Assembly (NCBI GenBank): GCA_964561145.1
Contig: CAZLNZ010000002.1
Location: 62,001 to 126,000, forward strand
Length of the DNA: 64,000 nt
Source of the DNA: RUG14300 sp964561145
Lineage (GTDB): Bacteria; Bacillota; Clostridia; Christensenellales; CAG-1252
Reading direction: 5' to 3'
Within the stretch, counting starts at the first letter, position 1; each line of letters begins with the position of its first letter. Made by a program: the position numbers and the translations under genes. The notes under the pieces are model-generated. The model was not told where the DNA came from, made no database searches, and was given only the letters and a program-made list of their open reading frames with translations. This document shows positions 30,101 through 37,780 of the stretch, in pieces.

Positions 30101-30687
30101 TGATAAATAGCCCCATCGTCTTTGAGAATAGTCAGCACCTTTATGGGGTCCAATCCGGTAACTGCGGCTATGTATTCTATATCTACCCTTCCGAGATTTT
30201 CAACAGACAAAATCAAGCCGTCTTGAGGACCTTCCGCCAATATCTCATTATCCGAATAGCTATTCTTATAATCAAGAGGAAGATCCATAGAGGTTACCTT
30301 CTTTATTCTCGCCTCCTCCTTTCTCTCGTCAAGGCTCTTCTCCTCCGAAGAGCCCTTACCGCCCGACACAAGAGAATCTATCAAGGACTCTAATTCGTCA
30401 TTGGTTAACTCGTTAAGCCTCTCCTCTTCCTCTTTAATCCCCTGTTCAAAGTCCTCGGGGGACATTCTTTCATTATTGTCTTCCACCTCACCACTTACAT
30501 CGTCTTGACATCTCATTTCCAAGTCAAAGCTCGTATCCTTATCCGAAGCAACAACATTCGAACCCGTCATAGTATCATTTGGTTTTTCTTTATCCCCGTC
30601 TTCACAATACGAAGGCAAATCAAAAGCGAAGGCAAGAGTCCTTGCTTCTTCCTTTTGTTGCTTAAGCTCATCTAAACCTTCGTCCAT
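27136..30687 (-). CDS. Large SF2 (SNF2-like) helicase
   Basis: 1183 residues from the ATG encoding MDEGLDEL, which has AGGAG eight bases upstream; a GTG nine codons earlier precedes that site and is less likely. Residues 1-130 are highly acidic and probably disordered. The helicase core has motif I AVGTGKT (about 432-438), motif II VDEAH (581-585), motif III ATGTP (631-635), motif V GTGVNVQ and motif VI QREGRMVRQG (about 905-914). The closing region with ESKQRFI and a coiled-coil resembles helicase modules of phage- and plasmid-borne methylase-helicase giants such as DarB-like proteins, but no methylase or nuclease motif is present. First gene of an operon with MoxR and VWA proteins, behind a strong promoter. 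A defence or element-control role is inference. Confidence 0.85.
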   Translation of the reverse strand: MDEGLDELKQQKEEARTLAFAFDLPSYCEDGDKEKPNDTMTGSNVVASDKDTSFDLEMRCQDDVSGEVEDNNERMSPEDFEQGIKEEEERLNELTNDELESLIDSLVSGGKGSSEEKSLDERKEEARIKKVTSMDLPLDYKNSYSDNEILAEGPQDGLILSVENLGRVDIEYIAAVTGLDPIKVLTILKDDGAIYQNPRVWNENILKGWELKDEYLSGNLFSKLRIAIKANDKYRGYFERNVELLKSQLPEATNFDDIYFSIGSPWIPASIYNEFLCNLLSLRYKLPDGVAYDSALNKWIVRYNSLSRYDTLKMKAVEIYERTLNNRPIKVFDVVEKNGRQYRVLDGDATVAAQAVQKTLIYEFRRWIKESPARSKKLEEIYFEKFGTVTARHYSGKFLKLPGLNPQIKLYEHQKDAVARILLSRNTLLAHAVGTGKTYVMICAGMEMRRIGISKRNMYVVPNAVLKQWEESFRDTYPDKTVFVMDRHNMNPANREATLKIAKESDFDAYLISYSAFATIPVGKRRIKSELMDKLAALPKSVEYDSLRRDIQKKIAEVDREIATEPAGIKFEQLKINTLFVDEAHSFKNISIETNSMTLGISRAISKRADEMHLKIRVLRRSKEGRAVVFATGTPITNSITEVFAMQIMLQPKELKLLNLDTFDKWALTFGEKTQAFEMDVDACNYRIAERFNRFHNIPELSNIFAGVADFHLEEMDSLLYPSVVNKHTIVVPRSDRQRAYIRSLAERADKIRNGEREDESDNLLKITVDGRKAALDIRLAVPCATADKNNKIHACAVEVARIYGETREITQLVFCDTSTPSKRFNAYDELKKELVALGVKSEEIAFVHEFKNDNARLSMFERVNNGELRVLIGSTAMLGTGVNVQRKLFAVHHLDVPWRPADMVQREGRMVRQGNLNDYVEIYRYVTDGSFDAYSWQLLESKQRFICQILAGNSDRRDGEDVDSIVLDYAEIKALAIGNPQIKERVETSNELERLKMLKSVRTERKEFLGDKLRSLPRDIEAAKARLDAYKKDYKRSQHFTEGEHVNRRELGIKLIDFACNLTRKYDGQVVASYRGFDIKIPSVVIAGEPIVYVCGAYEKRISATNSDGTRSALGLMSRIDNYINGLLDVVNDTAKQIKEYERQLEEYRKEYSDNDDLDEKILDLTNKLNYIDIQLGVIQDE

Positions 30688-30747
30688 TGCATTTTCTCCT
30701 ATATTCGATAACACCTAATTGCTCTTCGGCAAAAACCGTGTATATGA

Positions 30748-30776
30748 ATTATAGAGCCTTTTCCCCAATTATTCAA
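30748..30776 (-). promoter_or_regulatory. Promoter of the helicase-MoxR-VWA operon
   Basis: Minus strand: TTGAAT (30771-30776), exactly 17 bases, perfect TATAAT (30748-30753). Transcription would begin near 30741, about 55 bases before the helicase ATG. Confidence 0.8.
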
Positions 30777-31117
30777 CCTTTAAACTGCTTAAATTTTAAA
30801 AACAAACAACGTAAAACCGATAATACCACGAACTCTAACAACAGACCTCTAATACTCACATAATATTCGTTAGGCAAAGGCTTTTTCCTCAACTAAAAGA
30901 ACACTTTATCAATCCGTTGTAACTTTGCTTATACCTTGCATTTTCACCAACGAGAACATTAATAACTCGGTGACATCATTATTTGAAAACTTAAGAATAA
31001 AAAAGCTCTTAAAAAAATGGATTTTTTATTGATCTCACCCCATCCAAGCTTTAGTTTATCTCTCAAATATTAAAACCGAATAATAATTAAAAATAATGAA
31101 ACTCTTCTATTAAAAAA
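30777..31117. other. Gene-free spacer
   Basis: About 340 bases of AT-rich sequence between the helicase promoter and the phosphatase stop. No open frame of note, no RNA gene and no strong hairpin was seen. An A/T-rich stretch near 31005-31035 (AAAAAAGCTCTTAAAAAAATGG) might weakly terminate the upstream operon. Confidence 0.5.
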
Positions 31118-31573
31118 CTATTGTCCCTTTAAATAGGAGATAACACCGAGAACACCGTCAAGTATGTCGGCATACGCTTTGGAGAAGTCCCCCGTATACC
31201 AAGGATCGCTAACCTCGGCATTCGGACGATTCGTAAAGGAAAGGAGCGTATAGCATTTTTCACAAGAACGCCCGGAAAAAATCCTCTTCATATTACGAAG
31301 ATTATAGTAGTCCATACAAATAAACATATCAAATTTATCGTAATCGCTAGGGGCTAGTCTTGTTGCATAATGCTCTTTAAGGGGCACACCTCTTCTTATA
31401 AGCTCACGACGTGCAGGTGGATATATCGGATTACCGAGCTCTTCTGCACTTGTTGCCATGGACGTAACATAAAAATCAGTTAAGCCATGAGCTCCGGCTT
31501 CCTTTTCAAAAATCATTTCCGCCATAGGAGAACGACAAATATTACCATGACAAATAAAAACGAGTTTTACCAT
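31118..31573 (-). CDS. Low-molecular-weight protein-tyrosine phosphatase
   Basis: 151 residues, normal for the family. The phosphate-binding loop is C8-HGNIC-R14-S15 at the N-terminus, and the general acid is D123 in SDPWY; together these define a cysteine phosphatase that acts through a phospho-cysteine intermediate. Relatives dephosphorylate tyrosine or arginine residues, or serve as arsenate reductases; the DPWY motif favours phosphatase. The gene overlaps the end of the flavodiiron gene by seven bases, so they form an operon. The functional link to oxygen or NO detoxification is unknown. Confidence 0.92.
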   Translation of the reverse strand: MVKLVFICHGNICRSPMAEMIFEKEAGAHGLTDFYVTSMATSAEELGNPIYPPARRELIRRGVPLKEHYATRLAPSDYDKFDMFICMDYYNLRNMKRIFSGRSCEKCYTLLSFTNRPNAEVSDPWYTGDFSKAYADILDGVLGVISYLKGQ

Positions 31574-32718
31574 ATTTCCTTTGATAAGTTTACAAGAGCA
31601 CGTTTAGCATCTTCATCTAAAGCACCTTTTAAAGTAACCGTAGAGCCCAACGTTATGTTTTTCGACTCGGCTAGCATATTTTTCATAACCTTTGCAGCCA
31701 TCGGTGCCCAGCTTCCGTTCTCGATAAAATACACCTCTCTGTTAGAATAATTACGTTCCGTCAAGCTTTCAATAAAGGTACGCATAAAGGGGAAAATGCC
31801 ACCATTATAAGTTGTGGTTGCAAGAACAAGCTTAGAATAGCGGAATCCGTCCTCGACAGCCTCGGAAACATCTGTTCTTGCAAGATCGATTACAGACACT
31901 CTAGGACAAGAATTATCCTTAAGAAGCCCTTCAAGGTAGCGTACTGCTTCCCTAGTATTTCCGTAAACCGATGTATAAGCAATCAATACTCCCTCGTTTT
32001 CCGCATTATAGCTAGACCAAGTATTATAGAGCTCGATATAATAGCCGAGATTATCGTTAAGGATCGGACCATGCAAGGGGCATATGCACTTAATATCCAA
32101 CTCGGAAGCCTTTTTTAAAAGGGCTTGAACGGGAGAACCAAACTTTCCGACAATGCCAAAGTAGTATCGTCTTGCCTCGCACGCCCAATCCTCGTCACAA
32201 TCTAGTGCCCCGAACTTGCCAAAAGCATCTGCTGAGAAGAGGATTTTATCCTTTTCGATATAGCTCATCATTACCTCGGGCCAGTGAACCATCGGTGCGG
32301 CTATGAATTTTAAATTTCTTTCACCGAGTTCGAGAACGTCGGATTCCTTAATGACGATTCTGCGGTTTATAAAATCCTCACCATAAAAGAATTGCATCAT
32401 TTTGAATGCCTTTTCAGAAGCTACGACTACCGACTCCTTGTACTTTTGAGTGAATGCCAGAATGCATGCGGAATGATCGGGCTCCATATGATGAACAATT
32501 AGATAATCGGGTATTCTGTTTTCAGGCAAAGCTTTTTCGATGTTTTCCAACCATTCTCTTTCGTAAGCTTTGTCTACACTGTCCAGAACTGCTATTTTTC
32601 GATCAATTATAAGATATGAATTGTAGGACATTCCGTTTTCTACAGGATACATTCCTTCAAAAAGATCTATCTTCCTATCATTAACTCCGATATAAAATAT
32701 ATTTTCATTGATGTTCAT
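31567..32718 (-). CDS. Flavodiiron protein (A-type flavoprotein)
   Basis: Start chosen at the ATG of MNINENIF with AAGGAG upstream, giving 383 residues. The N-terminal metallo-beta-lactamase domain carries the diiron motif H77-x-E79-x-D81-H82; the C-terminal flavodoxin domain binds FMN through the TSVYGNT loop near residue 252. This two-domain layout without rubredoxin is the class A flavodiiron protein, which reduces oxygen to water or nitric oxide to nitrous oxide in the cytoplasm of anaerobes. First gene of an operon with the phosphatase; its leader holds a long hairpin. Confidence 0.93.
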   Translation of the reverse strand: MNINENIFYIGVNDRKIDLFEGMYPVENGMSYNSYLIIDRKIAVLDSVDKAYEREWLENIEKALPENRIPDYLIVHHMEPDHSACILAFTQKYKESVVVASEKAFKMMQFFYGEDFINRRIVIKESDVLELGERNLKFIAAPMVHWPEVMMSYIEKDKILFSADAFGKFGALDCDEDWACEARRYYFGIVGKFGSPVQALLKKASELDIKCICPLHGPILNDNLGYYIELYNTWSSYNAENEGVLIAYTSVYGNTREAVRYLEGLLKDNSCPRVSVIDLARTDVSEAVEDGFRYSKLVLATTTYNGGIFPFMRTFIESLTERNYSNREVYFIENGSWAPMAAKVMKNMLAESKNITLGSTVTLKGALDEDAKRALVNLSKEIW

Positions 32719-32793
32719 ATCAGTCTCCTTATGCAACTTAATCCTAATTCTTCGCTAATCTTAAAAGCTTTAGAATAGTTTATCTAAAGAATT

Positions 32794-32826
32794 CGGGTAA
32801 GCCAACTTGTCAACAAGCGATACCCG
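32794..32826 (-). promoter_or_regulatory. Stem-loop in the flavodiiron leader
   Basis: Minus strand CGGGTA (32821-32826) pairs with TACCCG (32794-32799), enclosing a second helix CTTG/CAAG (32814-32817 with 32806-32809). It covers roughly +8 to +40 of the transcript, so it could stabilise the RNA or act as a regulator target. It is not followed by a U-run. Confidence 0.5.
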
Positions 32827-32840
32827 CTCTCTTCGATTAT

Positions 32841-32869
32841 ATTGTAGCATATTTCATTGCCTTTTTCAA
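32841..32869 (-). promoter_or_regulatory. Promoter of the flavodiiron-phosphatase operon
   Basis: Minus strand TTGAAA (32864-32869), 17 bases, TACAAT (32841-32846). A TTGACA occurs farther downstream but has no well-spaced -10. Confidence 0.7.
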
Positions 32870-33322
32870 AGCAATAGCTTGCGATGTAAAAAAAGTATTT
32901 TTTATCGAAACAGGAAAAACACCGGAGAACTTTTTAAGGAAAGCAGCACAAGGAAAATACAACGAAACAAACCAATAAAATGTATATAATTATATGAATT
33001 ACATACAGAAATCTACAAAAACCATATCGGGCGCAAGGTTCTAAAGCTAAAATAAGCGTCTTTTAAGTAATTTTTCATCAGATTATATGGTCCGGTGTTT
33101 TTTATTTGGTTTTGTATTAAAAATGTTCCTTTCTAGTACTTTTCATCAATAAGTGTTAGAACTATTATCCTAGGCAGCAGAACGATTACAAAGTTTACAT
33201 TGTTAACAGTTGCATTTAATAACTCTACGTACTTATTTTTATCTATCATTTAGTTTTTCACTACAACTTTTATACACTATAAAACTTTAAGGTTATTTCA
33301 ATAGCACTATCAGTTTGCTTAA
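32870..33322. other. Gene-free spacer
   Basis: About 450 bases of AT-rich DNA between the flavodiiron promoter and the direct repeats. No supported gene, RNA or hairpin was seen. Confidence 0.5.
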
Positions 33323-33406
33323 GCGGATAAGATACCGACACCAAGGTGCCGCTCCTACGGAGTTCGACTATAGGCTTCGCCTTCCGCTCAGTATGACTTT
33401 TAGATA
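33323..33406. repeat. Intergenic direct repeat, copy 1
   Basis: An 84-base unit (GATACCGACACC..., TACGGAGTTCGACT, GGCTTCGCCTTCCGCTC, TTAGATA) repeated 162 bases further on with about a dozen differences. It contains a small hairpin CGACACC-AA-GGTGCCG. In the second copy the corresponding hairpin is changed on both arms. Confidence 0.75.
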
Positions 33407-33484
33407 TATTCTTTCTAAAGGGCGGCAACGATTAATTGAAAATCTACACTGAGCGTCTCTCGTTACGTCGCTTGCGGCTTTTTT

Positions 33485-33567
33485 ACGGATGAGATACCGA
33501 CACTTTGTGTCGCCCCTACGGAGTTCGACTGTAGGCTTCGCCTTCCGCTCGGTATAACTCTTAGATA
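33485..33567. repeat. Intergenic direct repeat, copy 2
   Basis: Same orientation as copy 1. The hairpin here reads CGACAC-TTT-GTGTCG, so the stem is kept while its sequence differs, suggesting the fold matters. Between copies lies GACGTAACGAGAGACGCTCAG (minus strand, first and last parts), probably part of the same element family. Confidence 0.75.
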
Positions 33568-33603
33568 GCTTAATGCTTTGTTGTACCACAAAAAAAGTAC
33601 CGG

Positions 33604-33641
33604 ATTAAAAAAGGTCTTTCAACTTAAAGAGAAAGACCTTT
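33604..33641 (-). terminator. Intrinsic terminator of metG
   Basis: Minus strand: 11-bp perfect stem AAAGGTCTTTC/GAAAGACCTTT (arms 33631-33641 and 33610-33620), 10-base loop, followed by TTTTAA. It starts about 24 bases past the metG stop. Confidence 0.9.
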
Positions 33642-33664
33642 GTATAAGATTTTACATTAGTTTA

Positions 33665-35305
33665 TCAGACAATAAGAGTGTCTCCGCTAGCTTTAGTCAT
33701 ATCGACGTCCTTTTCAAGGATTTTGTCAAAAAGCTTTTCAACGTTCTCCAACTTAATTGTATTATCAAAGGAAACAGCTTTAAAACCTCTTTCCTTAACA
33801 CCGAGCATATTAAATACCTTTTCAGAGCTGATAGGCATAATGGGTGCATACATATTTGCGATATTAACTATCATATACAGACAATTTGCGGTAATTTGAT
33901 CGAATTGCGCTTTGTCCTCTTTTGCAGCCACCCAAGGTTTGCTTTCATCGTAGTAGCGGTTTGCCCATTGAACAACAGAATACATTTCTTCGGCAACAGC
34001 CCTTAATTCATTTGCGGCATAAAGTTTTCCGACTTTGTCATAGGCACCCTGTATATAGTCAACGATATCTTGTCCGGGAGTGCATGTAGGAAGAACACCG
34101 TCAAATTGTTTTAGAAGATAGGAAAGATTTCTGTTAATAAAGTTACCCCAACCTCCGACCAAGTGCTTGTTGTTAATGTCGATAAAGTCCTTTAGTTGGA
34201 AGGAACAATCCTTTTTCTCGGGATTGTATAGAATAAAGAAGTATCTGATAACATCGGGATTGAAGTTGGCAAGAAGGGTATTAACTGTTATTAGGTTACC
34301 CTTACTCTTGCTCATTTTGTCATTATTGAGATTGACATATTCACAAGAAACAATTCTTTCGGGAAGCTTGATGTTCTTATCCCAAGCGGAAAGAAGGGCA
34401 GGTAAAATGATGGTATGGAATACTATATTGTCCTTACCGTGAACATAGAAGCATGTCGTATCCTCGCTACGAATATATTCGTCAAAGGCGATTCCCTTTT
34501 CTTTGGCAGCTTGTTCTCCGGTGGTAAAATAGCCCATAACAGCCTCGAACCATACATAGATACGCTTGTCATCGTATCCGTCAAAAGGAACGTTAACGCC
34601 CCAATTTAGACTACGAGTTAAAGCTCTGTCTCTAAGTCCCTGCTCGATATACTTTTTACTTTCATTAATAGCGGTGGCACGCCAAGAAGTTTGATTCTTT
34701 TCAATGTTATCGGAAAGAACCTTTTCAAAATCCGTCAAGCGGAAATATAAATGCTTATCCTTTCTAACGCCTGTAGGTGTTCCGCACTTCTTGCACTTTT
34801 TTTCCAAAAGCATATCGGGAGTCAAAGAGGTCAAGCATTTATCGCATTGATCTCCGGTTGCAATAGCACCGCATATAGGGCATATTCCTTGAAGTTCTCT
34901 GTCCGAAACAAACTTGGAACATTTTTCGCAATAATCTCCGTTTTCCTCTTTTTCGTAGATATACCCGTTCTCATATATTACCTTCAATATTTCTTCAACA
35001 CGTTTTTTGTGGTAATCACTCATAGTTGCAGAATATTTGTCGTAACTGAAGGCAAGTGCGTTAAAGTTATTTTCAAATTCGTTTGCATAGTGAGATGCGA
35101 TAACGGAAGGATCAACTCCAAGCTTTTCTGCACGAAGAGTTATAGGCGTTCCATGACAATCGGAGCCCGAAACATATAAAACCCTGTCACCGTTGGCACG
35201 GAAAAATCTAGCCAAAACATCTCCGGGAAGGAGAGCAGCAAGGTGACCTATGTGCATGGAATTATTAGCATACGGCCAAGCACCGCAAATAAAAACGTTT
35301 TTCAT
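33665..35305 (-). CDS. metG: Methionyl-tRNA synthetase
   Basis: 546 residues. The class I signatures are HIGH (18-21) and KMSKSKGN around residue 333. The connective insert has four CxxC pairs (C126/C129, C142/C145, C154/C157, C171/C174), the two-zinc-knob form. The protein ends soon after the anticodon-binding helical domain and lacks the C-terminal EMAP/Trbp dimerisation domain found in many MetRS. It charges tRNA(Met) with methionine in the cytoplasm. Single-gene unit with clear promoter and terminator; no T-box leader. Confidence 0.97.
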   Translation of the reverse strand: MKNVFICGAWPYANNSMHIGHLAALLPGDVLARFFRANGDRVLYVSGSDCHGTPITLRAEKLGVDPSVIASHYANEFENNFNALAFSYDKYSATMSDYHKKRVEEILKVIYENGYIYEKEENGDYCEKCSKFVSDRELQGICPICGAIATGDQCDKCLTSLTPDMLLEKKCKKCGTPTGVRKDKHLYFRLTDFEKVLSDNIEKNQTSWRATAINESKKYIEQGLRDRALTRSLNWGVNVPFDGYDDKRIYVWFEAVMGYFTTGEQAAKEKGIAFDEYIRSEDTTCFYVHGKDNIVFHTIILPALLSAWDKNIKLPERIVSCEYVNLNNDKMSKSKGNLITVNTLLANFNPDVIRYFFILYNPEKKDCSFQLKDFIDINNKHLVGGWGNFINRNLSYLLKQFDGVLPTCTPGQDIVDYIQGAYDKVGKLYAANELRAVAEEMYSVVQWANRYYDESKPWVAAKEDKAQFDQITANCLYMIVNIANMYAPIMPISSEKVFNMLGVKERGFKAVSFDNTIKLENVEKLFDKILEKDVDMTKASGDTLIV

Positions 35306-35340
35306 CTATTACCTCATAATACTAAATTATTCTATAAGGA

Positions 35341-35369
35341 ATTATACAACCTTTTTAGATAAAACGCAA
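35341..35369 (-). promoter_or_regulatory. Promoter of metG
   Basis: Minus strand TTGCGT (35364-35369), 17 bases, perfect TATAAT (35341-35346); leader of about 30 bases. Confidence 0.72.
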
Positions 35370-35407
35370 CAGTAATAACAAAACATTGCAATCCTAACAC
35401 CAAAAAG

Positions 35408-35998
35408 CTACAGTAACGAAATCGGACAGTACCACACATTCCTATTGTATGGAAGAAGCTCGTCACTCATACAAATTATAATGCCGGGGGCAACCTGTTT
35501 TTTAAACACCTTTAACACATCAAAATTCTTATCTGCATGCGACGGATTTTTAGACTTTTTTATCTCTATCGGATAAAGGTGATCGCCTTTTTCTATAAGT
35601 AAATCAATTTCTTTTTTATCCGAATCTCGGTAATAATACAAATCTAGGGCTTTTCCTGCATTATAATAGCTTTTTATAATTTCAGAAACAACATATGTTT
35701 CAAAAAAAAGCTCCATCCATGGCTCCGCTTTCCATCGTTTCCGGAGAAGGCCAACGACAAAGATAAGCACAAAGACCTGTATCCATAAAATAAACCTTGG
35801 GGGTTTTCACAAGTCGATTAGAAATAGTTGATGCGTATGGGCGAAGTATAGTAATAACTCCGGACCTTTCAAGTATACCCACCCAACTCTTAATTGTTGG
35901 AGCTGAGACACCTACCGCCTTTGACCGCAGACCATAATAACCGGATAATATTTTGATGCCTTGATAACCTCGCTTTCAAGATGTCTTTTTATATACAT
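35408..35998 (-). pseudogene. DUF4143-type ATPase remnant (internal deletion plus frameshift)
   Basis: The original start is still visible: AAGGAGG, ten bases, then ATG at 35998 encoding MYIKRHLESEVIKASKYYPV, the usual beginning of AAA ATPases with a DUF4143 C-terminal domain. About 25 codons in, just before the Walker A motif should appear, the sequence jumps in another frame to the winged-helix-like part (VSAPTIKSWVGILERSG), so the whole ATPase core is missing. A second break is a run of eight A at 35702-35709, after which the nuclease-like end (YYYRDSDKKEIDLLIE) continues in a shifted frame to 35408. Such proteins are common, function unclear, and are often lost; this copy cannot make an intact product. 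Confidence 0.85.
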
Positions 35999-36138
35999 GC
36001 GTCGGTATCCTCCTTGAGTTCTCGGGAAAAATAAAGTGGGACTTTATTTTGCACGGAAATTCCGGCATTGTCAAGTTTAAATAATTTGGAATAATGCAAA
36101 TTATATAATTATGTAACGAAAGATGCCTATTATTTGTA

Positions 36139-36176
36139 CAAAAAAGCTTAGTACCAACTAGACGTAATACTAAGCT
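36139..36176 (-). terminator. Intrinsic terminator of the nuclease operon
   Basis: Minus strand stem AGCTTAGTA/TACTAAGCT (arms 36168-36176 and 36145-36153) followed by TTTTTTG. It lies 100 bases past the nuclease stop. Confidence 0.85.
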
Positions 36177-36275
36177 CTTAATAGTTTTTTAGATTTACTA
36201 TGTCTTACTGTAAATTTAACGAAATAATTTACGTAAAACAAGGCTATACTGCGTTTTTATAAAATACTTACCTTT

Positions 36276-37265
36276 TTATTCAGCCAAACAACTTTCTCCT
36301 GTTGCGTAATCTATAATTATTCCGGGTTGAACGTTATAACAATATACGTTAAAGCATATTCCGTCACCATCATCCTCTACGGACCAACCCTCCATCAATA
36401 CGCCGCTTGCAACAAGATTATTTCCCTCAAAAATAGGGGTGACTCTGTACATTACGTGGTTATTAGTTTCCTTTACATAGTCGGCAACCATATTTTCAAA
36501 CACAAGATTGCCGTCGATATTCAGATATCTTGTACCTGTTATCAGGTTCTTGGGGTTTGCGTTTTCACCTGTAAGCTGGAAGCCTATCAAGTGACAACGA
36601 TTGTATAAGTATTTTCCGCTAACGATGTCATATTTTACGGTATGCCATCCCGTAGGCTTTACAGAACCGATCTCGCCTCTTTCCTCCGTAGGCATAGTTT
36701 CGATACATACACAAGCCATAGTTACACCGCATCTTCCTAAGGAGTCGAGCTCGCTATAATACTCATAAGGTTCACAAATAATTTCCGATTCGGTAAAGAA
36801 GGGAACATTGTTGTTAATTGCGATATATGCAGCTCCGCTATACTCGGGAATATCATCTAAGGATATTACAGTGCTCTGTTTACTTATTACAGTAACAACG
36901 AGCGTTGCTTCTTCGAAGGACTCGGAAGGAATATCCGTATCGAATATGATTGTTGTAGAGCCCGCACTTACGCCCGTTATTTCATATGTAAAGCTTGTAT
37001 CTTCACCCGATACATATTTCACAGTTGCCACTTTTTCATTTGAGCTCGAAACCAAAATATCCTCGGGAATGAAGACATCGCCGCCCTTTACGTTTGCAAC
37101 AACCTCGATTTTGTCCCCTTCTGTCAACAAGACAGATTCGGGTACCAATTCAATGGAGTCTATTGTTGCAAAAATGTCATCTAGTAAACCGTTAATCAAA
37201 TCACAGCCAGCTAGGGCAAACAGCATTGTAATTATCAGCAAGCAAATGGCAATTTTCTTTTTCAT
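36276..37265 (-). CDS. EndA-like nuclease lipoprotein with Ig-like domain
   Basis: 329 residues. Signal peptide with lipobox ALAGC (C21). Residues about 35-128 form a bacterial Ig-like (Big_2) domain (LTEGDKIEVVANV, then GVSAGSTTI). The C-terminal domain matches the DNA/RNA non-specific endonuclease family (EndA, DNA-entry nuclease): NRCHLIG with catalytic H225, N240 in NPKNLITG, then RYLN and VMYRVTP. The usual DRGH motif is replaced by NRCH, as in the EndA branch. It would degrade extracellular nucleic acid for nutrition or DNA handling, anchored to the membrane. The start overlaps the upstream small gene by four bases (ATGA type) with AGAGGTG ahead, so translation is coupled. Confidence 0.9.
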   Translation of the reverse strand: MKKKIAICLLIITMLFALAGCDLINGLLDDIFATIDSIELVPESVLLTEGDKIEVVANVKGGDVFIPEDILVSSSNEKVATVKYVSGEDTSFTYEITGVSAGSTTIIFDTDIPSESFEEATLVVTVISKQSTVISLDDIPEYSGAAYIAINNNVPFFTESEIICEPYEYYSELDSLGRCGVTMACVCIETMPTEERGEIGSVKPTGWHTVKYDIVSGKYLYNRCHLIGFQLTGENANPKNLITGTRYLNIDGNLVFENMVADYVKETNNHVMYRVTPIFEGNNLVASGVLMEGWSVEDDGDGICFNVYCYNVQPGIIIDYATGESCLAE

Positions 37266-37660
37266 CTTGTATACACCTCTTTAGTTATTTTTTCATGGGA
37301 GAATCCTACGAATTCACTGACCTCGATTAGTTTAAACTGAGAAAGGTCACCCTTAAAGGTCATATCCTTCGGATACGCCCTATTCCATCTGTACACGATA
37401 ACCCCTTCGGCATTATCAATAATTCTCGACACGTCAATGTTTTCCACAAAACAAATATCGTTTTTCTCGGCAAGGGAAAGGAAATCCTCGGAAACCTGCA
37501 CCTTGTCCTCTAACGGAAAAATCTTTGCAGTATAATCGTTAATCCAAAGCTTAGTTTTTGTAGACTCCAAAAGATCTTGGAACAATACCCGATCTCTGCT
37601 TTGTCTGCGGTTATTGAATGTCATGCCCGATCCGTCATCAAGAGCAATAGCGATAATCAT
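37262..37660 (-). CDS. Conserved-looking small protein, unknown
   Basis: 132 residues, no signal peptide or membrane segment, so cytoplasmic. It opens with IIAIALDDGSGMTFNNRRQSRD and contains KLWINDY; the DD-G-GM-FNNRRQS pattern looks like a conserved family of Firmicutes small proteins, but I cannot assign a function. It has its own promoter and a strong AAGGAG site, and its stop overlaps the start of the nuclease gene. The coupling hints at a linked role such as cytosolic protection or regulation, but this is only inference. Confidence 0.72.
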   Translation of the reverse strand: MIIAIALDDGSGMTFNNRRQSRDRVLFQDLLESTKTKLWINDYTAKIFPLEDKVQVSEDFLSLAEKNDICFVENIDVSRIIDNAEGVIVYRWNRAYPKDMTFKGDLSQFKLIEVSEFVGFSHEKITKEVYTR

Positions 37661-37707
37661 AAGTCACTCCTTATTATATGCTTTTTCTTTAGCATTGTTT
37701 TCTTTTT

Positions 37708-37736
37708 ATTTTATCACGGATAAAAGCCTTTTGCAA
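37708..37736 (-). promoter_or_regulatory. Promoter of the small-protein/nuclease operon
   Basis: Minus strand TTGCAA (37731-37736), 17 bases, TAAAAT (37708-37713); start site near 37701. It lies immediately downstream of the hairpin array. Confidence 0.65.
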
Positions 37737-37780
37737 TTTTTAGAAGCCATATAACGGAAAAGCCTTTTGGTCGTGTGGCT

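Noticed and set aside
24667..30687. Naming the helicase operon as a known vWA-MoxR conflict (VMAP) system
   Set aside because: The described systems have other third partners; the helicase here lacks the expected effector or peptidase domains, so I keep it unnamed.
33368..33589. 73-codon open frame on the minus strand
   Set aside because: It covers the two intergenic repeats, has no ribosome site and no recognisable protein character.
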